DNA of 64,000 nucleotides from positions 1 to 64,000 of the forward strand of contig NZ_VIRG01000056.1 in NCBI RefSeq assembly GCF_008107695.1, given 5' to 3'. Positions 25,458-33,193 of the stretch are shown here, piece after piece (the stretch's first letter is position 1; every line of letters begins with the position of its first letter). The notes under the pieces were generated by a model, which was not told where the DNA came from, ran no database searches, and saw nothing but the letters and a program-made list of their open reading frames with translations. This DNA comes from Stappia sp. BW2. GTDB taxonomy: Bacteria > Pseudomonadota > Alphaproteobacteria > Rhizobiales > Stappiaceae. The position numbers were made by a program, and so were the translations under genes.

Positions 25458-27257
25458 ATGAGCGACACCAAGACACCAAAACTGCGGTCCACCGCCTGGT
25501 TCGACAATCCCGACAATCCGGGCATGACGGCACTCTATATCGAGCGTTACCTGAACTTCGGACTCACGCGTGAAGAACTGCAGTCCGGCAAGCCGATCAT
25601 CGGCATTGCCCAGACGGGATCCGATCTTTCGCCCTGCAATCGCCACCATCTGGAACTTGCCAAGCGCGTGCGGGAAGGCATCCGCGACGCCGGCGGGATC
25701 GCTTTTGAATTTCCGGTGCATCCGATTCAAGAAACCGGCAAGCGCCCGACCGCGACCCTGGACCGGAACCTGGCCTATCTCGGTCTCGTCGAACTGCTCT
25801 ACGGCTATCCCATCGACGGTGTCGTGCTGACCATCGGCTGCGACAAGACCACCCCCGCCTGCCTGATGGCCGCGGCGACCGTGAACATTCCGGCCATTGC
25901 GCTGTCCGTCGGACCGATGCTGAACGGCTGGTACAAGGGCGAGCGCACGGGCTCCGGCACCATTGTCTGGAAAGCACGCCAGATGCTTGCCGCAGGCGAG
26001 ATCGACTACAACGGCTTCATGGACCTGGTGGCCTCCTCCGCGCCCTCCGTCGGCTATTGCAACACCATGGGCACGGCAACGACCATGAACTCGCTGGCCG
26101 AGGCTCTTGGCATGCAGCTTCCAGGTGCTGCCGCCATTCCGGCGCCCTATCGGGAGCGCGGTGCGATTTCCTATGAAACCGGCAAGCGCATTGTCGACAT
26201 GGTACGAGAGGACGTGAAACCCTCCGACATCATGACCCGCGAAGCTTTCGAGAATGCGATTGTCGTCAACTCGGCCATCGGCGGCTCGACCAACGCGCCC
26301 ATCCACCTGAACGGCATTGCCCGGCATCTGGGTGTCGAGCTGGATAACGACGACTGGCAGGAGATCGGCCATGACGTGCCGCTGCTGGTCAACCTGCAGC
26401 CGGCCGGTGACTATCTCGGCGAGGACTATTTCCACGCAGGCGGGGTTCCCGCTGTCGTGGCCGAGCTGATGCGAAACGGCAAGCTGCCGCATCCGGGAGC
26501 GCTCACCGTCAACGGCAAGGGCATTGGCGACAATTGCGACGGCGTCGTCACCGATCTGCCGGACGTGATCAAGCCTTTCAACATGCCGATGAAGGAAAAG
26601 GCCGGCTTCATCAATCTGAAAGGTAACCTGTTCGATAGCGCGATCATGAAGACCAGCGTGATCTCGGAAGAATTCCGCGACCGGTATCTGTCCAATCCGG
26701 ACGATCCGGAGGCTTTCGAAGGCCGCGCCGTGGTTTTCGAAGGGCCGGAGGACTATCACGACAATATCGACAATCCGGATCTTCAGATCGACGAGCACTG
26801 CATGCTGTTCATTCGCGGCACCGGCCCGATCGGCTATCCCGGTGGTGCGGAAGTGGTCAACATGCAGCCTCCGGCTGCCCTGATCAAACAGGGGATCACG
26901 TCACTGCCGTGCATCGGCGACGGCCGCCAGTCGGGCACTTCCGGCTCGCCCTCCATCCTGAACGCTTCCCCGGAAGCAGCCGCCATGGGTGGGCTGGCTC
27001 TGCTGAAAAACGGTGACCAGGTGCGTATCGACCTGAGAAAAGGCACCGCCGATATCCTCATTTCCGACGAGGAACTCGCGCAGCGCCGTGCGGATCTGGA
27101 GGCGGCCGGTGGCTTCAAGGTTGCGGAAAGCCAGACACCCTGGCAGGAGATCCAGCGTGCCATGATTGGCCAGTTCGACAAGGGCATGGTGCTGGAACCG
27201 GCGGTCAAATATCAGGACGTCGCGCATACCAAGGGCCTGCCCCGGGACAATCACTGA
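25458..27257 (+). CDS. IlvD/Edd-family dehydratase, XylD (D-xylonate dehydratase)-like
   Basis: A protein of 599 residues. It matches the sugar-acid branch of the family from memory of Caulobacter XylD along its length, for example [60 protein letters not shown] and the C-terminal AVKYQD. Iron-sulfur cluster cysteines are those in SPCN, IGCDKT and YCNTMG. It removes water from an aldonic acid to give a 2-keto-3-deoxy acid. No other xylose pathway gene is near; the substrate could be another pentonate or hexonate. The start follows GATGAGG. Confidence 0.85.
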   Translation: MSDTKTPKLRSTAWFDNPDNPGMTALYIERYLNFGLTREELQSGKPIIGIAQTGSDLSPCNRHHLELAKRVREGIRDAGGIAFEFPVHPIQETGKRPTATLDRNLAYLGLVELLYGYPIDGVVLTIGCDKTTPACLMAAATVNIPAIALSVGPMLNGWYKGERTGSGTIVWKARQMLAAGEIDYNGFMDLVASSAPSVGYCNTMGTATTMNSLAEALGMQLPGAAAIPAPYRERGAISYETGKRIVDMVREDVKPSDIMTREAFENAIVVNSAIGGSTNAPIHLNGIARHLGVELDNDDWQEIGHDVPLLVNLQPAGDYLGEDYFHAGGVPAVVAELMRNGKLPHPGALTVNGKGIGDNCDGVVTDLPDVIKPFNMPMKEKAGFINLKGNLFDSAIMKTSVISEEFRDRYLSNPDDPEAFEGRAVVFEGPEDYHDNIDNPDLQIDEHCMLFIRGTGPIGYPGGAEVVNMQPPAALIKQGITSLPCIGDGRQSGTSGSPSILNASPEAAAMGGLALLKNGDQVRIDLRKGTADILISDEELAQRRADLEAAGGFKVAESQTPWQEIQRAMIGQFDKGMVLEPAVKYQDVAHTKGLPRDNH

Positions 27258-27284
27258 GCCGTTGCAGCTTCGACTGTCCGGTTT

Positions 27285-27318
27285 TTGAACGCCGAACCAG
27301 CCCTGGTGCGGCGTTCAA
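27285..27318. terminator. Stem-loop after dehydratase gene
   Basis: A perfect 10-bp outer stem (TTGAACGCCG / CGGCGTTCAA) with an inner CCAG/CTGG pairing, 27 bp after the stop. No U tract follows, so it may be an mRNA end stabiliser. Confidence 0.4.
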
Positions 27319-27454
27319 TACTTCTATCGCTGAACGGAGCGGATGTTTTGAATTGTCCGCTCCCCGGCAAATCTGACATGATCCCGCGATCGCCTGCCGG
27401 AACTGACGGCTCGGCCACGAGAACCGGAGGATGCTTGACATTTCCTTCTTGACG

Positions 27455-27470
27455 ATTACGTAAACGTCAT
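27455..27470. promoter_or_regulatory. Palindrome upstream of SCP2 gene, LiuR-like
   Basis: ATTACGT-AA-ACGTCAT, with 6 of 7 arm positions paired, lies about 50 bp upstream of the SCP2 gene and just after a TTGACA (27435-27440). Its TTACGTNNACGTNA form resembles, as I recall, sites of the MerR-type regulator LiuR, which controls acyl-CoA and branched-chain amino acid breakdown genes. Confidence 0.4.
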
Positions 27471-27521
27471 GCTTGAAAGGGAAACAACAGGCTCCGGCCC
27501 AACTCAAACGGGAGAAAAGAC

Positions 27522-27803
27522 ATGTCCTTGGAAAAGCTTACAGAAGGTGTCCGTGCAAAGGTGGCCGGTGGCGGCATTGAAGAAGCCGTCAAGTTCGATC
27601 TCGGCGAGACCGGCGTCATCTTCCTGCAAGGTTCCAGCGTTTCCAATGAAGACGCCGACGCAGACTGTACCATCAAGATGTCGGCAGAAGACCTCGATGA
27701 CCTTCTCTCCGGCGAACTGAACCCGACCGCGGCCTTCATGGGCGGCAAGATGCAGGTGGAAGGCGACATGAGCGTTGCCATGAAGCTTGGCAGCATCGTC
27801 TAG
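27522..27803 (+). CDS. Stand-alone SCP2 sterol-carrier domain protein
   Basis: A 93-residue single-domain protein. The SCP2 pattern is complete: DADCTIKMSAEDLDDLLSG in the middle, then NPTAAFMGGKMQVEGDMSVAMKL at the C-terminus. SCP2 domains bind lipids or fatty acyl-CoA in a hydrophobic tunnel. It starts after GGGAG and ends in a strong terminator, so it is monocistronic. Its own palindrome upstream suggests control with fatty-acid metabolism. The ligand is unknown. Confidence 0.92.
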   Translation: MSLEKLTEGVRAKVAGGGIEEAVKFDLGETGVIFLQGSSVSNEDADADCTIKMSAEDLDDLLSGELNPTAAFMGGKMQVEGDMSVAMKLGSIV

Positions 27804-27827
27804 GCGATTTTTCAGCAGAGCCTTTCA

Positions 27828-27855
27828 AGCCGGTCCCGAGGGCCGGCTTTTTTTT
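27828..27855 (+). terminator. Intrinsic terminator of the SCP2 gene
   Basis: A 9-bp interrupted stem (AAGCCGG...CCGGCTT with inner CC/GG) followed by eight T residues (27848-27855). Confidence 0.85.
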
Positions 27856-27886
27856 GTTCCGTCGCTCTGCCTCGCTTTCAGCCTTT

Positions 27887-27948
27887 CCTCACCACACCTC
27901 ATCCTGAGGAAGCGCGTGAGCGCTGTCCCGAAGGAAGAGGTGGTGAGG
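27887..27948. repeat. REP-like imperfect palindrome
   Basis: A long imperfect inverted repeat: arms CCTCACCACACCTC and GAGGTGGTGAGG enclose CCTGAGGA, a small GCGC-GTGA-GCGC hairpin and TCCCGAAGGA. The CCTCATCCTGAGGA ... CGAAGGA layout is that of dispersed intergenic palindromes I recall from Rhizobiales genomes. Only one copy lies in this window, so its repeat nature is inferred. Confidence 0.5.
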
Positions 27949-27993
27949 AGAAGGGCGGGCGCCAGACATGTGGGCTGGGCATCTGGTCGGCAA

Positions 27994-28024
27994 ACAAAAA
28001 AGCGGCGGGCAATGCCCGCCGCTT
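27994..28024 (-). terminator. Terminator of TRAP operon
   Basis: A perfect 11-bp stem (AAGCGGCGGGC / GCCCGCCGCTT, 3-base loop), followed on the minus strand by a T-rich tail. It lies 23 bp after the dctM stop. Confidence 0.85.
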
Positions 28025-28047
28025 GAGTGTTCTAATGGTCCAAACCC

Positions 28048-29652
28048 TTACTGGTTGGTTATGATTTCCGGTCCCATGAGGCTGTACGGCAGCCACGTGG
28101 AAAGGGCCGGAATGTAGGTCACCATGACGAGGAACAGGAGCAGGATGAGCACGAACGGCGCCGCCGCCTTGACCACCTGCACAAGACTCATTCCCGTTAT
28201 CCCCGATGTGACGAACAGGTTGAGCCCGATTGGTGGAGTGATCATGCCGATCTCCATGTTCACGACCATGATGATGCCGAGGTGAACCGGATCGACGCCG
28301 AGTTCCATGCCGATCGGGAACACCACCGGTGCCACGATCAGGAGCAGGCCGGACGGTTCCATGAACTGGCCGCCAAGCAGCAGCAGCAGGTTGACCGCCA
28401 CCAGGAAGGTGAACCAGTTGAAGCCGGCTCCGACCATCCAGTCGGTGATCGTCTGGGGAATTCGCTCCGACGTCAACACATGGGCAAACAGCAACGCGTT
28501 GACGATGATGAACATCAGCATGATGGTCGTCTTGGCCGCGTCCACCATCACCTTCTTGGTGTCCTTGTGGAATACGGCTGGAAAGAACTTCCAGACAATC
28601 AGTGCGATATTCCGGCCCCAGATCTTCACACCGACACTATAGATCGACGGCAGCTCTGCAGGGCTGACGCGGCCACGCAGAAGCGGATAGCCGATCAACG
28701 CGGCGATCAGGACGATGGCACTGTCGATGCCAAAAAAGCCCATTCTTTCCGTAGCCAGCGCAGCGATGCCCGACCAGGCGAACATAGCTGAAAAGCCGTA
28801 GGTGATGGTCTTGAAACCGGCGAGCCCCAGCGGGCCGTCCATTTCCTGCACCCAGGTGATACCGTTAAGCGGACCCATGTCGCGATAGACGAAGAGGGCA
28901 ACAAGGCAGGCGTAAACGGCGGCCACGGCTGCAGCTTCCGTCGGGGTGAAGATACCCCCGTAGATGCCGCCCAGAATGATGACCATCAGGAACAGGCCCA
29001 CGGCCGCTTCCATCATGGCGTGCCAGATTTCCTTGAAGCCCGGCCACGGCTGGGCCGGCAGGTTCTTGACCCGCGCCATCACATAGATGGCGATCATCAG
29101 CATCAGACCGGCGATCAGGCCCGGCACAACGCCCGCCAGGAACATGCGGCCGACGGAGACGTTGGTTGCGGCCGCATAAACCACCATGACGATGGACGGC
29201 GGGATCAGGATACCGAGCGTACCGGCATTGGCGATGACGCCTGCGGCAAACTCTTTCGTGTAGCCTGCCTGCCGCATGCCGGCGATGGCGATGGTGCCGA
29301 TTGCGACCACGGTTGCGGGCGAGGACCCTGACAGCGCGGCAAACAGCATGCAGGCAAAGACGCCCGCAATCGCCAAACCACCCCGGATCGAGCCGACGGC
29401 TGCGATGGAGAAGCGGATGATGCGCTTGGCAACACCCCCCGTCGACATGAAGGCCGAGGCCAGGATGAAGAAGGGAATCGCCAGGAGCGTGTAGTTCTGC
29501 GACGCCGTGAACAGCTGCAAAGCCACCGACGAGATAGAATCTGTGGAGAATATGGCAATCGCCAGAACGCTGGATAGCCCAAGCGAAATGGAGATCGGAA
29601 CGCCCAGGAACAAGAAGCCCAGGACGAGAATAAAGAGAATTGCTGCTTCCAT
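28048..29652 (-). CDS. dctM: TRAP transporter large permease, DctM
   Basis: An inner-membrane protein of 534 residues with a dozen or more hydrophobic helices. DctM patterns include VPISISLGLSSVLA near the N-terminus, FFILASAFMSTGGVA, and EIGMITPPIGLNLFVTSGI near residue 470. At 534 residues it is longer than the usual 425-440: an insertion of roughly 90-100 residues lies between the two halves (about 255-370), as in the longer DctM subfamily. It forms the sodium-driven channel with DctQ. It is the last gene of dctPQM, 10 bp after dctQ. Confidence 0.93.
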   Translation of the reverse strand: MEAAILFILVLGFLFLGVPISISLGLSSVLAIAIFSTDSISSVALQLFTASQNYTLLAIPFFILASAFMSTGGVAKRIIRFSIAAVGSIRGGLAIAGVFACMLFAALSGSSPATVVAIGTIAIAGMRQAGYTKEFAAGVIANAGTLGILIPPSIVMVVYAAATNVSVGRMFLAGVVPGLIAGLMLMIAIYVMARVKNLPAQPWPGFKEIWHAMMEAAVGLFLMVIILGGIYGGIFTPTEAAAVAAVYACLVALFVYRDMGPLNGITWVQEMDGPLGLAGFKTITYGFSAMFAWSGIAALATERMGFFGIDSAIVLIAALIGYPLLRGRVSPAELPSIYSVGVKIWGRNIALIVWKFFPAVFHKDTKKVMVDAAKTTIMLMFIIVNALLFAHVLTSERIPQTITDWMVGAGFNWFTFLVAVNLLLLLGGQFMEPSGLLLIVAPVVFPIGMELGVDPVHLGIIMVVNMEIGMITPPIGLNLFVTSGITGMSLVQVVKAAAPFVLILLLFLVMVTYIPALSTWLPYSLMGPEIITNQ

Positions 29653-29662
29653 TTACCCGGCC

Positions 29663-30283
29663 TCAGTCCTTCAAGACGTCTTTGTTTTCGGCGACGAGGT
29701 CTTCCGCCTCATGCGCGGCGATCATCATCTCGCGCTCACCAATAATGATCTGCCAGGCCGCCTGGATGCAGCGGAACATGAACAGGAACAGACCAACGGG
29801 CAGGATCAGATAGGCGACCCAGCGCTGCACGCGCTCTTGCATGCCGAAGGTTTCGATTAAGAAATTGGGATAGCGCAGGTCATCAAGGCCGATGCCGATC
29901 TTGTACATCTTCGACCAGTAGTCGATGGCGCCGCCTCTGGTATCCAGACCGAAGATATGCAGCCATCCCGACCAGAGCAGGGTAAGCGCATAGACGACGC
30001 CGCAGAGAGCGCCAAACACGGCAGCAGCCCTGAACACCGGCTTTGGAAACAGGCGAATGACCGCATCAACACCCAGATGCGAACCGATTTTGACGCCATA
30101 GCTCATGCCGAACAGAATCAGCCAGGCGAACAGGATACGTGTGAATTCCAGGGCACCGGTCCAGCCGGAATTAAAGCCGTATCTCGCCACCACCTGGGTG
30201 AAGGATACGATGGTCATCGCCGCCAGAAGAAAGGCGAGTACACCTTCCTCGAAGCGCGTGACCCAATTGTCGACGCGTTGCAT
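29663..30283 (-). CDS. dctQ: TRAP transporter small permease, DctQ
   Basis: A membrane protein of 206 residues with four hydrophobic helices, the usual topology for DctQ. Typical features are the first helix after an amphipathic start (EEGVLAFLLAAMTIVSFTQVVARYGF) and the FAWLILFGMSYGVKIGSHLGVD segment around the second. The loop after helix three is longer than usual. It lies between dctP and dctM. Confidence 0.9.
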   Translation of the reverse strand: MQRVDNWVTRFEEGVLAFLLAAMTIVSFTQVVARYGFNSGWTGALEFTRILFAWLILFGMSYGVKIGSHLGVDAVIRLFPKPVFRAAAVFGALCGVVYALTLLWSGWLHIFGLDTRGGAIDYWSKMYKIGIGLDDLRYPNFLIETFGMQERVQRWVAYLILPVGLFLFMFRCIQAAWQIIIGEREMMIAAHEAEDLVAENKDVLKD

Positions 30284-30363
30284 GCGTTTCCCCCGAATTG
30301 GCCTTTGTTTATCAGCGTGGCCGCCGGCATGGGTGCGCGGGCGGTAGAAGGACCTTGGCAGAA

Positions 30364-30390
30364 GGAAGGGCCGGACAATCCGGCCCTTCC
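30364..30390 (-). terminator. Hairpin between dctP and dctQ
   Basis: A perfect 12-bp stem (GGAAGGGCCGGA / TCCGGCCCTTCC) with a 3-base loop, 17 bp downstream of the dctP stop. As after the ABC binding-protein gene (19413), it probably raises binding-protein mRNA relative to the permeases by stabilising or partially terminating the transcript. Confidence 0.6.
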
Positions 30391-30406
30391 AAGTGTCAGA
30401 TCAGCC

Positions 30407-31414
30407 TTAGCTGGCGTTGTTGGACGCGACGGCGGCGTCGATCAGGTCCTTGCCGATGTCGCCTTCAAACTTCTTCCAAACCGGCTTCATGGCTTCAACC
30501 CAAGCCTTGCGCTGCTCCGGGGTCAGCTCACGAATGGTGGCACCGGCATCCAGAATGTTCTGGCGGTTTTTGGCTTCCGCAGCTGCCACATTGCCGTTTG
30601 CAGTGGCGGTGACTTCTTCCACGATCGTCATGAACTGTTCACGGACGTCCGGCTCAAGGCTGTCCAGCCATTCGTCGGAAGTGACGAGCAGGTAGGCCAG
30701 AAGCTGGTGGTTGGTTTCGGTGATACCGTCCTGCACTTCGAAGAACTTCTGGGTGTAGATGTTGGACCAGGTGTTTTCCTGACCATCCACAACACCGGTC
30801 TGCAGTGCGCCATAGACTTCCTTGAAGGCCAGCTTCTGGGCATTGGCATCCAGGGCCTCGATCATGGCAACAGCCACGTCGGAGGTCTGGACACGGAATT
30901 TCAGACCCTTTGCATCGGTAGGCAGCAGCAGCGGCTTGTTGGCGGAGAACTGCTTCAGGCCGGATGCCCAGTAGCCGAGGCCCTGATAGCCGTAGTCGGT
31001 CATGGAGTTCAAAAGCTCCTTGCCGTCCGGACCGGTGGTGAAACGCTCGACGGCGCCGAGGTCCTGGAACAGGAACGGCAGGTCGAAGAGACGGAACTTC
31101 AGCGTATAGGCCTCAAACTTGGAAAGCGAGGGAGCTGCAAGCTGAACATCGCCCAGCAAAAGCGCTTCCATAACCTTGTCGTCGTCGAACAGCTGAGAGT
31201 TCGCGAACACCTGCATGCAGGCCTTGCCGTTCATCTCGTCGTTGACGCGTTCCGCCAGAAGGGTGGCAGCGTCGCCTTTCGGGTGGCCGGTTGCGGCAAC
31301 CACGTGGCTGAATTTGATGACGATTTCACCGTCATCACAAGCATCGGCCGCATAAGCGTTTGCGGACAGCGCCAGGGACGCCGCGGTTGCTGCGGCGAGA
31401 GCGAATTTTTTCAT
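30407..31414 (-). CDS. dctP: TRAP transporter substrate-binding protein, DctP
   Basis: A periplasmic protein of 335 residues. The signal peptide covers residues 1-23 (LALSANAYAA). The mature part has the DctP signature: FSHVVAATGHPKGDAA near residue 36, the conserved arginine in LKFRVQTSDVA near 160, and GVVDGQENTWSNI near 200. It binds a C4-dicarboxylate or a related organic acid. The ATG at 31414 follows GGGAGGAC. The transcript should start at a sigma54 promoter 64 bp upstream, and dctBD lie 2-5 kb away. Confidence 0.93.
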   Translation of the reverse strand: MKKFALAAATAASLALSANAYAADACDDGEIVIKFSHVVAATGHPKGDAATLLAERVNDEMNGKACMQVFANSQLFDDDKVMEALLLGDVQLAAPSLSKFEAYTLKFRLFDLPFLFQDLGAVERFTTGPDGKELLNSMTDYGYQGLGYWASGLKQFSANKPLLLPTDAKGLKFRVQTSDVAVAMIEALDANAQKLAFKEVYGALQTGVVDGQENTWSNIYTQKFFEVQDGITETNHQLLAYLLVTSDEWLDSLEPDVREQFMTIVEEVTATANGNVAAAEAKNRQNILDAGATIRELTPEQRKAWVEAMKPVWKKFEGDIGKDLIDAAVASNNAS

Positions 31415-31488
31415 CGGATGTCCTCCCAGACATTTCAGTATGACGGCCATTCGGGCCGGACAGCACGGTCGCTGGTCGTCTACCTATT

Positions 31489-31505
31489 GGCAATCTCCGT
31501 GCCAA
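31489..31505 (-). promoter_or_regulatory. Sigma54 (-24/-12) promoter of dctPQM
   Basis: On the minus strand TTGGCACGGAGATTGCC matches the consensus TGGCACG-N4-TTGC perfectly, with GG and GC at the required spacing. It predicts a start near 31478, 64 bp before dctP. DctD, a sigma54 activator, is encoded nearby. Confidence 0.88.
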
Positions 31506-31562
31506 TTGCTGCAATCGCAGTAAAAAACGCGGATTTCTGCCAGTCAACAAAATTCCAGAAGT

Positions 31563-31585
31563 GAAACTGACCAAACGAGAGTTTC
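31563..31585. promoter_or_regulatory. Possible DctD site, proximal
   Basis: Inverted repeat GAAACT-N11-AGTTTC, about 85-107 bp upstream of the predicted dctP start. It is less regular than the distal palindrome and could be a second activator site. Confidence 0.4.
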
Positions 31586-31621
31586 GATCATGGGTCGAGT
31601 CAGACACATGGCGCCAAACTG

Positions 31622-31643
31622 AATGTGTCGAAATCGACACATT
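31622..31643. promoter_or_regulatory. Distal palindrome, likely upstream activator site
   Basis: A perfect 22-bp palindrome: AATGTGTCGA, then AA, then TCGACACATT. It is about 145-165 bp upstream of the predicted sigma54 start, the usual distance for binding of an NtrC-family activator such as DctD. Confidence 0.65.
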
Positions 31644-31687
31644 TTCTGGGCGCTACGTCATATTTTGAGCTTTCTCGTGCCTAAATG

Positions 31688-32602
31688 TCAGTGCCAGATG
31701 GCACCCGACGACCGGTCATGGCGTAATTTCACCTTGAGGCGCGACAGCTTGTCCGGATTGCGCATGTTGTAGATGCGCTCCAGCCGACCGTCGGTATCAT
31801 AGCCAAACATGACAGCCGTCACGATCTCTTCGCCGTGGAACAGAACGAGGCCGCGCGTGCCGTTCAGATCCAGAATCTCGATCTGGCGGAGCTCCCAGAG
31901 GCGGCCCAGAATGAGAACAACATAGCGGGCCACATCGTCGGGCCCTTTGAGAACCCGGCTCATGGCCGTTGCCTTGCCGCCGCCATCGGACTGGAGCTGC
32001 ACGGTTTCAGCGAGGAGGCCTGTCAGGTGATCCGTTGAGCCCGTTTCAATCGCGGTCAGAAAGGCGGACAGGATCCGGTCCTGATGGTCGGCCGGCGGAA
32101 CGAAGCGGGAGGCAGGTTCCTGGACATGCCGGCTCGCCCGAGACACGAGCTGACGGCAGGCCTGTTCCGTAACCCCCAGCGTTTCGGCAACTTCGTCATA
32201 TGGCTTTGCGAAGATCTCGCGCAGCAGGTAAGCGGCGCGCTCCCTGGGGCTCAGGCGTTCCAGCAGCAGGAGGAATGCCGTCGTCAGGGATTGCGCCCGG
32301 TCAAGGTCGGTCTCCGGATCCGAGCCGGTGTCAAACTGCAGCGGTTCCGGAATCCACGGGCCGACATAGTCGACCCGTTTCCGGTGAGCGGCCTTGAGAG
32401 CGTCCAGGCAACAATTGGTGCAGACCCTGGTAAGGAATGCTTCCGGACTTGAAATGGTCATGCGATCCGTGGCTTGCCATTTCAGATAGGTGTCCTGAAC
32501 CGCGTCCTCGGCATCCGCAATGGAGCCGAGCATGCGGTAAGCCAGCCCCAGCAACTTCGGACGGACCGTCTCGAAAACATCGATGCCTGGCACGTCACTC
32601 AT
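31688..32602 (-). CDS. ECF41-family sigma factor
   Basis: A protein of 304 residues. Sigma2 (LGLAYRMLGSIADAEDAVQDTYL) and sigma4 regions (RAAYLLREIFAKPYDEVAETLGV) are followed by a SnoaL-like C-terminal domain. The three marker motifs of ECF41 are all present: WIPEP (usually WLPEP), DGGGK and NPDKL. In this group the C-terminal domain takes over control in place of an anti-sigma factor. It is one base downstream of the carboxymuconolactone decarboxylase-like gene, the standard ECF41 partner. Confidence 0.92.
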   Translation of the reverse strand: MSDVPGIDVFETVRPKLLGLAYRMLGSIADAEDAVQDTYLKWQATDRMTISSPEAFLTRVCTNCCLDALKAAHRKRVDYVGPWIPEPLQFDTGSDPETDLDRAQSLTTAFLLLLERLSPRERAAYLLREIFAKPYDEVAETLGVTEQACRQLVSRASRHVQEPASRFVPPADHQDRILSAFLTAIETGSTDHLTGLLAETVQLQSDGGGKATAMSRVLKGPDDVARYVVLILGRLWELRQIEILDLNGTRGLVLFHGEEIVTAVMFGYDTDGRLERIYNMRNPDKLSRLKVKLRHDRSSGAIWH

Positions 32603-32603
32603 C

Positions 32604-33035
32604 TCAGTGGTTCGATACCTGTATCCGGTTCCAAAGATTGATCATGGCGACCGCGGCAGTGATCGCACTGATTTCGGCATCCTCGAAATGGCGGCGCAAT
32701 TCGCTGCGCAAGGCCTCATAGTTCGTGTCAATGTCGAGGCTGGTCAAGGCTTCCGTCCAGGCAAGAGCCGCCTTTTCCGCCGGTGTATAGTCATCGACGT
32801 GGCGCCAGACCGTAAGCCGCTGCAGGCGCTCCTGGGTCTCACCCGCGTCGAGCGCTTCCCTTGTGTGCATCTTGACGCAAAAGGCGCACTGGTTGATCTG
32901 CGAGGCGCGCAGGTCGACCAGATGCCGCAGTTTCGGCTCCAGCCCCGCCTTGCCGATTTCGCCACTGGCGGCAGCAAACCGCTTCACGATATCCGGGACG
33001 TTTTCATAGTGATTGATGGCATTGGACGTCGTCAT
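32604..33035 (-). CDS. Carboxymuconolactone decarboxylase-family (AhpD-like) protein
   Basis: A protein of 143 residues with the AhpD-like CxxC motif in QCAFCVKMHT near residue 63. The family includes alkylhydroperoxidase AhpD and decarboxylases; with ECF41 factors its substrate is unknown. The ATG at 33035 follows GGAAG. It comes first in an operon with the sigma factor and has an ECF41-type promoter upstream, so it is probably the sigma factor's main target. Confidence 0.9.
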   Translation of the reverse strand: MTTSNAINHYENVPDIVKRFAAASGEIGKAGLEPKLRHLVDLRASQINQCAFCVKMHTREALDAGETQERLQRLTVWRHVDDYTPAEKAALAWTEALTSLDIDTNYEALRSELRRHFEDAEISAITAAVAMINLWNRIQVSNH

Positions 33036-33075
33036 GAGTGTCTTCCAGTCAAGTTTCAGGATGTGACACTGGGTT

Positions 33076-33102
33076 GACGATCAGGGGCAGCCGTTTGTGA
33101 CA
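33076..33102 (-). promoter_or_regulatory. ECF41-type promoter
   Basis: On the minus strand TGTCACA (33096-33102), a 16-nt spacer and CGTC (33076-33079). This matches, as I recall, the published ECF41 consensus of TGTCACA and CGTC. A second TGTCACA lies at 33062-33068 without a matching -10. Confidence 0.75.
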
Positions 33103-33193
33103 TGGCGCAAAACTTTTTCGGCCCATGTGTTTCTTGGCCCATGTGTATTGTCATCCCTGTTCGCCCAGGGATGACATGGTCCAGTGCACCCCG

